8,255 bases of DNA from Candidatus Sumerlaeota bacterium (GTDB taxonomy: Bacteria; Sumerlaeota; Sumerlaeia; JADFCT01), in assembly GCA_017161665.1 (NCBI GenBank), contig JADFCT010000155.1, positions 1-8,255 of the forward strand, written 5' to 3'. The position numbers and the translations under genes are program-made. The notes beneath the pieces are model-generated. The model saw nothing but the letters and a program-made list of their open reading frames with translations. It was not told the DNA's origin and ran no database searches. Positions within the stretch are counted from its first letter, which is position 1, and the number at the start of each line of letters is the position of its first letter. Below are positions 1 to 5,327 of the stretch, one piece after another.

Positions 1-377
1 GCCCAGACGGCCATGAGCGCATGCCAGTGATTAGGCGCGGCGATGACCAGCGCGTCGATGTCCTCACTCTCCAACAGGCGCCGCACATCGTGCTCGGCCC
101 GGACGGAAAGATTCTGCGCTTTGAGTTTTTCGACTTCACGATTCAAAACGGCTGGATCGGGATCACATAGCGCGACGACCCGGACGCCATCCAGCGCCCC
201 AAACCAGCGGATATGATTGGCTCCCTGATTATTCAGCCCAGCCACGGCCACCCGAATGGCATCGTTCGCGCCTTGCGGTCGGGCACGGACGGGAACGGGC
301 GCCGCCAAAGCGACACCCGTTCCCAGCGCAACCGATGCGGAGCGATGCATAAACCTGCGACGCGTCATTCGATTCAT
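1..377 (-). CDS. Gfo/Idh/MocA family oxidoreductase, Tat-exported (C-terminal part outside window)
   Basis: This is the N-terminal 125 codons of a sugar or cyclitol dehydrogenase-like protein; the gene continues past the left edge. I translated it by hand from the minus strand. Residues 5-10 (TRRRFM) followed by an Ala/Gly-rich hydrophobic stretch form a twin-arginine signal. The Rossmann start is at about residues 41-55 (IRVAVAGLNNQGANH), the acidic end of beta-2 is at VVALCDPD (67-74), and the family signature APNHWHAL is at 114-121. The catalytic EKP motif would lie just outside the window. The ATG at 377 is preceded by AAAGGA at 390-395 with a long 12-nt spacer; an in-frame ATG at 368 is the alternative. 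The gene sits 41 bp behind the neighbouring oxidoreductase, to which it aligns without gaps, so it is probably the last or a late gene of the same operon. Tat export is typical of members that must carry a bound nucleotide cofactor. The substrate is unknown. Confidence 0.9.
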   Translation of the reverse strand, partial: MNRMTRRRFMHRSASVALGTGVALAAPVPVRARPQGANDAIRVAVAGLNNQGANHIRWFGALDGVRVVALCDPDPAVLNREVEKLKAQNLSVRAEHDVRRLLESEDIDALVIAAPNHWHALMAVW

Positions 378-418
378 TCCGCTTCTCGTTCCTTTCGGTG
401 TGATGCGATTAATCGGCG

Positions 419-1885
419 TTATGACAAATCCGGGACCTCAAATCCCCGCCGGTACTCCCGTGTCAACATCCGGTTGGCATCGAAGGTTTCAAAGCCCGGT
501 GTCTTCACCACGCTTTCGGTCAGGGGATCAAATTCGACCCATGGTCCAATGGTGAGTTTCTCCACGTTGATATCGACCTTGTTCTTCTCAAGGTGTTCCT
601 TCATCCGCTCGAAGGTTTCGACTGAGGCTTCGTTACCCTTGATCGACTCAGCAATCGCTTTCGGATCGGCCTTTTGGCCGAGCTGATGAGAAATCATCCC
701 GGTGTGGCAGAGGGCGCTGGACAGATGGCCTTCGAGAATCGGCGCGTGCAGGTCGCTCATTTTGCGACTGCGAACGGCGTCGATGAAGTTCTGATAGTGG
801 CCCGCGCCCCCTTCGCCACCGAACCGTTTGATTTCTTTGCCGTCGTTGTCGTAAACCTTGCCACCCGCCAGATAACCGCCTTCGTAATGGGCGACGTTGC
901 CAATCCGGACGCCCTTGTAGTGGGGCATGCTTTCGCCGCTCATCCCGGGCTCCATCGGCAGACCACGGGTTTCAAAAATGATCGGGGCCTTGCCGGGGAA
1001 CTCGTGATAAACATACTGGGTGTTGGGCGTTTCGCCGTCGTCGATATAACCGAGCCGTCCGCCGACGCTGAGCACACGGGAGGAAATGGAGTCATGTCCG
1101 GCGATCCAACGGCAGATGTCCATCTGGTGGATCCCCTGGTTGCCCATGTCGCCGTTGCCCGTGTCATAGACCCAATGCCAGTCATAATGCAGTTTTTCGC
1201 GGGTCAGCGGTGTATAGGGCGCCGGCCCCAGCCAGAGGTCATAATCCACCGTCGGCGGGGGATCTTTGGGACCGGGGACCAGACCAATGCTTTTGCGACG
1301 CTTGTAGCAGAGCCCCCGTGAGAGAATGAGTTTGCCAATGTGGCCTTCGTTGAGCCATTCGATGGCGGCGCGCAGGTTCGCGTCCGAACGACTCTGGGTG
1401 CCCGTCTGCACGATCTTCTTATACCGGTTCGCGGCGTTGACAATCTGCCGTCCCTCCCAGACATTATGGGAAACCGGTTTTTCCACATAAACATCTTTGC
1501 CTGTCTGAATGGCCCAGATCGCTGCCAGAGCGTGCCAATGGTTCGGTGTGGCGATGGAGACGGCGTCCACCTCCTTGTCCTCCATGAACTTACGGATATC
1601 CTGATAGCCGCGCACCTCAATGCCGTCATTTTTCAGACTGTTCATTTTGTTTTTAAGAACAGCCTCATCGACATCGCACAGAGCGACCAGGCGAACGCCT
1701 TCGATCCCTTTCCATTGATTGATATGTCCGCCCCCCTGACCATTGAAACCGATTACACCCATACGAATGTCGCCATTGGCGCCCTTGGGATTGAGGAGCG
1801 GTGTCTTCAGCGCGCAGGAAGCGGCGCTCAAGGCGGTCGAAGCCATCATGGCCCCTTTGATAAAACTGCGTCGTGTCGTCGTCAT
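419..1885 (-). CDS. Gfo/Idh/MocA family oxidoreductase with Tat signal
   Basis: A complete 488-residue NAD(P)-type sugar oxidoreductase, predicted to be exported folded by the Tat system. Residues 4-10 (TRRSFIK) match the Tat consensus and are followed by a hydrophobic run to about residue 25. The Rossmann motif GVIGFNGQGGGH is at 43-54, VALCDVD at 67-73, and ATPNHWHAL at 112-120. The family's catalytic lysine is K136 in EKPVSHN. GNQGIHQMDICRW (248-260) supplies the His and Asp (H253, D256) usual in this family's substrate pocket. The length exceeds a minimal 330-380-residue member because of the signal and an extended C-terminal domain, as in bacterial Tat-type members. The ATG at 1885 has AAAGGA at 1895-1900, 9 nt upstream. 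Neighbours lie 60 bp upstream (DUF6807) and 41 bp downstream (paralogue), indicating co-transcription. Cys24 could suggest a lipobox, but the preceding residues fit poorly. The family assignment is firm; the substrate cannot be inferred. Confidence 0.95.
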   Translation of the reverse strand: MTTTRRSFIKGAMMASTALSAASCALKTPLLNPKGANGDIRMGVIGFNGQGGGHINQWKGIEGVRLVALCDVDEAVLKNKMNSLKNDGIEVRGYQDIRKFMEDKEVDAVSIATPNHWHALAAIWAIQTGKDVYVEKPVSHNVWEGRQIVNAANRYKKIVQTGTQSRSDANLRAAIEWLNEGHIGKLILSRGLCYKRRKSIGLVPGPKDPPPTVDYDLWLGPAPYTPLTREKLHYDWHWVYDTGNGDMGNQGIHQMDICRWIAGHDSISSRVLSVGGRLGYIDDGETPNTQYVYHEFPGKAPIIFETRGLPMEPGMSGESMPHYKGVRIGNVAHYEGGYLAGGKVYDNDGKEIKRFGGEGGAGHYQNFIDAVRSRKMSDLHAPILEGHLSSALCHTGMISHQLGQKADPKAIAESIKGNEASVETFERMKEHLEKNKVDINVEKLTIGPWVEFDPLTESVVKTPGFETFDANRMLTREYRRGFEVPDLS

Positions 1886-1945
1886 GAATGAATTTCCTTT
1901 CCTTCTGAGTTGGAATCGTGACGCCTTCAGCGCCTGTCCTGCTTT

Positions 1946-2923
1946 TTATTTCTTGGCCGCCCATTCCGCGTAGCGTTCAGACACCTTGCCCTCTTTTTCG
2001 TCGCCTTCATGGAAGTAGAAGCGATAGCGGAAGGTGGTTGTCTCGCCAGCCGAAACCGTCAGGTCGCCCACGCCCGCTTCCTTTTTTTCGAAATCGTGGA
2101 TCCCAAAGGGATTAGCCGCGAAAAGGCCGTAATCGCGCACATGCCACCAGGTGGGGAACCGGGGATTTTCGGGATGATCAAAGATGGCCACGCCGACAAT
2201 CTGGTCGTTGACCGGGCCGTAGTAGTCACACCATTTCGCGCGTTTCCCCCACGTGGCGCCATCCCGAACGCCTTCGGAGTTCACGATATGGCCTTGGCCC
2301 ACTTCGCCTTTCAAACGCATGGTCGGAGCGAGGCGTATGGCCATGGAACCTTCCTTGGTATCGCCCAACACCAGGTCCTTTTCCTTCAGGGCCTGATACG
2401 TGATTTCGAAGTCGATCATGGGGCCGTCGGGGGTGCTGATGAAGCGATAGACCCGTTTATCCGTGCAGATCAGTTTCCCGTCGGTCGTGATCCAGTTGTT
2501 CTCTGTGACAATGGCGGCGGCTTTATCGACCGTCACGAGTTCCGGAGCGCCTTTTTGAACGATGCGTCCTTCTCGCCGGTCATCCCAGAAATCCACCCCT
2601 CCCACATTGCCATGGGTGTACCAGAGGGACTTGTGATGGGGGTGATCCGCCGCCTCGCCCGTCACGCCTTTTTTCATGGGGAAATGGCGATTGACGGGAC
2701 CGCCACTGGGGCCGATGACCGGATAGAAATACGGCCGAATCACATCCGTGTAGTGATATTCGGTAAACAACTTGCCATCAATATTCACCGTGACCGTTTT
2801 GCCCGTGTCCTTCAACTCCACCGCCTTTGCTTGGGCGTCTTCCGGCGCCCACGGGCACTCCTGGGCCACGCAGCCCAGGCTCAGACTCATTACGCACAAC
2901 ACTCCTAGAAACTGTTTCAACAT
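1946..2923 (-). CDS. DUF6807 ('PmoA family') secreted protein
   Basis: A complete 325-residue protein that I recognise as the DUF6807 family, often labelled 'PmoA family' or 'methane oxygenase PmoA' in databases. That label should not be read as particulate methane monooxygenase: there are no membrane helices beyond the N-terminus. An N-terminal hydrophobic segment (residues 5-19) ending in GCVAQE indicates export; Cys18 could be lipidated, but the residues before it are not a clean lipobox. Conserved-looking blocks are RPYFYPVIGPSG (63-74), DHPHHKSLW (93-101) followed by HGNVGGVDFW (104-113), and FPTWWHVRDYGLFAANPFG (256-274). These are rich in His, Trp and Asp, as expected for a sugar- or metal-binding pocket in a beta-rich fold. 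The start is supported by AAGGAGAGG at 2930-2938, just upstream of the ATG. It lies 54 bp behind the hydrolase gene and 60 bp before an oxidoreductase gene. In planctomycetes and Bacteroidetes this family often neighbours carbohydrate genes; no reaction is established. Confidence 0.85.
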   Translation of the reverse strand: MLKQFLGVLCVMSLSLGCVAQECPWAPEDAQAKAVELKDTGKTVTVNIDGKLFTEYHYTDVIRPYFYPVIGPSGGPVNRHFPMKKGVTGEAADHPHHKSLWYTHGNVGGVDFWDDRREGRIVQKGAPELVTVDKAAAIVTENNWITTDGKLICTDKRVYRFISTPDGPMIDFEITYQALKEKDLVLGDTKEGSMAIRLAPTMRLKGEVGQGHIVNSEGVRDGATWGKRAKWCDYYGPVNDQIVGVAIFDHPENPRFPTWWHVRDYGLFAANPFGIHDFEKKEAGVGDLTVSAGETTTFRYRFYFHEGDEKEGKVSERYAEWAAKK

Positions 2924-2977
2924 AACACACCTCTCCTTGTCGTAGGGATTTGAATTCCTGATTGTTTCACAACATGA

Positions 2978-4201
2978 CTACCGACGTTGCGCTTCTTTCA
3001 AGAGCGCTTCGATCGCCTCTCGTCCGGCCGCCTGGGGCATGGCTTTAACCTGATCGTTCTTGAACACACGCAATTCATCGGGCTTCCGAACCTGAACAAA
3101 GGATTCGTCGATTTCCTGATTGGTATTCAATATGCGCGACAGATCCAGCGCCAGATGGGTGGCAAAGAACCGATAGACCGGCAGGCGTTTGGTGTAACCG
3201 TAATCGTGCCCCTCGTCGGGATAATGCGCAAAGGCCACCCGATCCCCATGACCATAAAGATTGTAAATCCGTTGGATATGAGGATACTCGGTATCTGGAA
3301 CATGGCGTGTCCAATCGTTTCCATCGGAAACAATCAGCAGGGGTTTGGGCGCGATCAGGGCCGCGATCTCGGTATTGTTTGTTTCATGGCGGGGACTCTT
3401 GTGGATTGGCAATCCGCTTTCGCACGGACATCCGCCGAAGAAGTAGGCGGACACCATCACCACCGGGGCGCTCACGTCGATGCGTTCATCGACCGCCGCC
3501 GTCAGGAAGGTTTGTGTGCCCCCTCCCGACGCTCCCGTTATAGCCAGTCGCTTCTCATCGACATCGCCCAGAGACAACAGATAGTCCACCGCCCGCACAG
3601 CATTCCAGACTTGAAGCGTCAACGCCAGCGAATCCCGATGGGGCGCCTGGGTCGATTCACCCCAGCCCACCATGTCCATCGCAAAGACCACCGCGCCCAT
3701 TCGAGCCATGGCAGCGCATCGTTTCTGCATATCCGCCCGGAAGCGTCCGCCCCCGTCGCCGTTCACATCGCCGAAATGACCATGGGGGGACACAATCCCC
3801 GCATATGGGCCTTCGACGCCCAGCGGCCGGTAGAGATTGCCCGTCACATAAAATCCTGGCAGACTTTCGAACGCGACATTTTCCACCGAATAACCATCGC
3901 CCTCCCACCGGGAATGGCGAATGGGATTGAGCGCGCAGCGGGCAGGGAAGGGATCCAAACCCAACCCCTTTCGTATTTCCTGCCGCAAATGAGCCGCGCG
4001 CTTTTCCCATGTGGCGGAATCCCGATATGTTTCCTCGAATCGGGCCAATTGCATCCGGCCTTCGTCTGGCGTCTGGTATTCACCGACACACAACACAACG
4101 GGGTCGTCGGTTTCATCCGTCGCTCCTACGACGGCAGGCAATAAGAGCGCGCCAAGAAATGCGAGGATACCCTTCCATCGAAAACCTCGTGTTCGCGCCA
4201 T
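2978..4201 (-). CDS. Secreted alpha/beta hydrolase, acetyl xylan esterase-like
   Basis: A 407-residue serine hydrolase with a cleavable signal peptide (residues 1-27, hydrophobic core GILAFLGALLLPAVVGA). The nucleophile elbow is GASGGGT (223-229) with Ser225. The likely acid is Asp293 or Asp296 in VSDGNDW, and the catalytic His332 lies in DEGHDYG. SPHGHFGD (138-145) probably forms the oxyanion side. This order matches alpha/beta hydrolases of the acetyl-xylan-esterase / prolyl-oligopeptidase-like group; the stretch GGCPCESG (256-263) followed by NNTEIAALIAPKPLL resembles planctomycete members of that group as I remember them. I chose the ATG at 4201 because AAAGGAG lies 8 nt upstream and translation from it gives a clean signal peptide; an in-frame ATG at 4234 would add 11 residues and leave only 9 bp after the isomerase gene. 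The likely role is cleaving acyl esters from extracellular or periplasmic glycans; the true substrate is unknown, and a glucuronoyl esterase or peptidase activity is less likely but possible. Confidence 0.88.
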   Translation of the reverse strand: MARTRGFRWKGILAFLGALLLPAVVGATDETDDPVVLCVGEYQTPDEGRMQLARFEETYRDSATWEKRAAHLRQEIRKGLGLDPFPARCALNPIRHSRWEGDGYSVENVAFESLPGFYVTGNLYRPLGVEGPYAGIVSPHGHFGDVNGDGGGRFRADMQKRCAAMARMGAVVFAMDMVGWGESTQAPHRDSLALTLQVWNAVRAVDYLLSLGDVDEKRLAITGASGGGTQTFLTAAVDERIDVSAPVVMVSAYFFGGCPCESGLPIHKSPRHETNNTEIAALIAPKPLLIVSDGNDWTRHVPDTEYPHIQRIYNLYGHGDRVAFAHYPDEGHDYGYTKRLPVYRFFATHLALDLSRILNTNQEIDESFVQVRKPDELRVFKNDQVKAMPQAAGREAIEALLKEAQRR

Positions 4202-4209
4202 AAATCCCG

Positions 4210-4216
4210 CTCCTTT
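4210..4216 (-). promoter_or_regulatory. Ribosome binding site of the alpha/beta hydrolase gene
   Basis: On the minus strand AAAGGAG lies 8 nt before the ATG at 4201. It decides the start: the longer in-frame reading from 4234 has no comparable site at the right distance and would place these bases inside the coding region. Confidence 0.75.
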
Positions 4217-4243
4217 CCGGAAATGAAAAGACATGGCCCTTCC

Positions 4244-5140
4244 TTACTTCCCGAGCGTCGCCTGTGCCTTGGCGATCATTTCATCAAACAGTTTGCGCTG
4301 CTCAATCATCGCCACCACTCGATCCTTGGGATTTGTCCGCGCTTCCAACAGAATCCAGCCTTTGTAGTCCATGGCCACGAACAGGTTCAGCAGTTCCTGG
4401 TAGGGATAATCGGTCAGATTGAGTTCCCGGACGTGAACGGTCGAGGCGAAGTGTTTCTTGACCAGATCGAAGTTGGCCTTCAGCCCTTTGCCCTTGAGGT
4501 CCTCTCCGTTGCAGTTCCAGCACAGCCCCACATTTTTTTCAGTCACATGTGCCATAATCGCTTTGCAAACGGGAATCTCACTGGTTCCGCGACCATGGAC
4601 CTCCACTCGGATTTCCTGACCGTAGTCCTGGGCGAACTTGCCGACAATGTTCAGCGACTTGCCGATTTGCTCGATGGTCTTTTCGTGGGGCACATTGTCA
4701 TAAAGGTTATTGGGGCGAACCTTGACGCCCGTGGCGCCGATGTCATGGCTGAGTTTGATGAAGGCCTTTGTGGATTCAATATTTTTAGCCAGCTTGGCCG
4801 GATCCGGGCTGTCATATTCGTCGGCGCTGCCCGGGCCGAGGCAGACCACGGGGCTGTCTGCAAAACGCTTCTTGACTTCCGCACGCTCAGCGGCGCTCAA
4901 GGTTACCTCCACACCATGGGCATGGGTCGTGCGCAGTTCCACGCCCAGCGTTCCGGATTTTTCACAATTGGCGATGAGGGTCGGCAAATCCCAGTCCCTG
5001 CCCCAAAGGTAGGTGACCATCCCCCACTGCATCTGCTCACCCGGCTTGGCCGCCCAGACCGGTTGGCTTCCCGAACGGAGCGTCAACGCCGCGGCGCCCG
5101 CCGCTGTCACCAGGAAATTACGACGTGTCGTCAAACCCAT
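4244..5140 (-). CDS. Sugar phosphate isomerase/epimerase-like TIM-barrel protein (AP endonuclease 2 family), Tat-exported
   Basis: A 298-residue xylose-isomerase-like TIM barrel. Residues 4-10 (TTRRNFL) and the following VTAAGAAALTL form a twin-arginine signal, with probable cleavage near VWA-AKP (residue 30 or 31). Barrel strands and putative metal ligands appear in order: the VELRTTHAHG region (67-76), RVEVHGRG (178-185, Glu180 and His182), CWNCNGED (207-214, Asn209 or Asn211), HVREL (236-240, His236) and LLEA (264-267, Glu266). This Glu/His series is the usual divalent-metal site of the family, although the third ligand, often Asp or His, appears to be Asn here. The start is the ATG at 5140, with GAGGAG 8 nt upstream; a TTG six bases earlier is too close to that site. 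It is the first gene of the tightly spaced cluster, followed after 42 bp by the hydrolase gene. The family isomerises or epimerises free or phosphorylated sugars; export favours a non-phosphorylated substrate. The substrate is unknown. Confidence 0.9.
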   Translation of the reverse strand: MGLTTRRNFLVTAAGAAALTLRSGSQPVWAAKPGEQMQWGMVTYLWGRDWDLPTLIANCEKSGTLGVELRTTHAHGVEVTLSAAERAEVKKRFADSPVVCLGPGSADEYDSPDPAKLAKNIESTKAFIKLSHDIGATGVKVRPNNLYDNVPHEKTIEQIGKSLNIVGKFAQDYGQEIRVEVHGRGTSEIPVCKAIMAHVTEKNVGLCWNCNGEDLKGKGLKANFDLVKKHFASTVHVRELNLTDYPYQELLNLFVAMDYKGWILLEARTNPKDRVVAMIEQRKLFDEMIAKAQATLGK

Positions 5141-5327
5141 ATTCAATACTCCTCACCTATAAATGTGTCTTCGCAATCGTCTTCGGCGGGGAGTCTTCAG
5201 CTGGTTGGATTCAGCCGGGAACCCGCCACGATGAAACATCCGTTTCCCATACCCAAGCATGGCGCAGCGGCCATGGAGAACGCAACCGAATAGTGGGAGC
5301 GACAACCGCTAAATGCCGCGCTGCCGT
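5141..5327 (-). other. 187-bp intergenic spacer with nested inverted repeats; possible repeat element or structured leader
   Basis: This is the longest gap inside the gene cluster, between the HzsA-like gene and the isomerase gene. It contains GGCGGG (5185-5190) facing CCCGCC (5222-5227), enclosing GCTG (5200-5203) facing CAGC (5212-5215). There is also CATGGC (5258-5263) facing GCCATG (5270-5275) and AGCG (5298-5301) facing CGCT (5307-5310). None is followed by a T-tract, so I do not call a terminator. I see no convincing sigma-70-like promoter on the minus strand. Short open stretches exist on both strands, for example 21 codons including stop at 5231-5293 on the plus strand, but without a ribosome binding site. 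It may be the 5' leader of the five-gene run, an interspersed repeat, or both. Confidence 0.4.
5149..5154 (-). promoter_or_regulatory. Ribosome binding site of the isomerase/epimerase gene
   Basis: GAGGAG on the minus strand lies 8 nt before the ATG at 5140. This spacing favours that ATG over the TTG at 5146, which would be only 2 nt away. Confidence 0.75.

Noticed and set aside
1814..1885. Lipoprotein signal in the second oxidoreductase (Cys24)
   Set aside because: The residues before Cys24 (SAAS) do not fit the usual lipobox, whereas the Tat motif is clear.
2009..2908. A 299-codon open frame on the plus strand opposite the DUF6807 gene
   Set aside because: Antisense shadow of a gene with family motifs and a strong ribosome binding site.
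2987..4144. A 385-codon open frame on the plus strand opposite the hydrolase gene
   Set aside because: It is antisense to a gene with a full catalytic triad and signal peptide, is rich in Arg, His and Ile without recognisable motifs, and has no ribosome binding site; long antisense frames are common in GC-rich codon usage.
4223..5293. A 356-codon open frame on the plus strand opposite the isomerase gene
   Set aside because: It mirrors the isomerase gene, whose Tat signal and metal-site motifs are clear; no family features or ribosome binding site were seen.
5231..5293. A 20-residue open frame on the plus strand in the spacer
   Set aside because: No ribosome binding site and too short to judge; kept only as an observation about the spacer.
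5258..5310. Hairpins as a terminator for the HzsA-like gene
   Set aside because: Stems are short (4 to 6 bp) and no T-rich tract follows on the minus strand.
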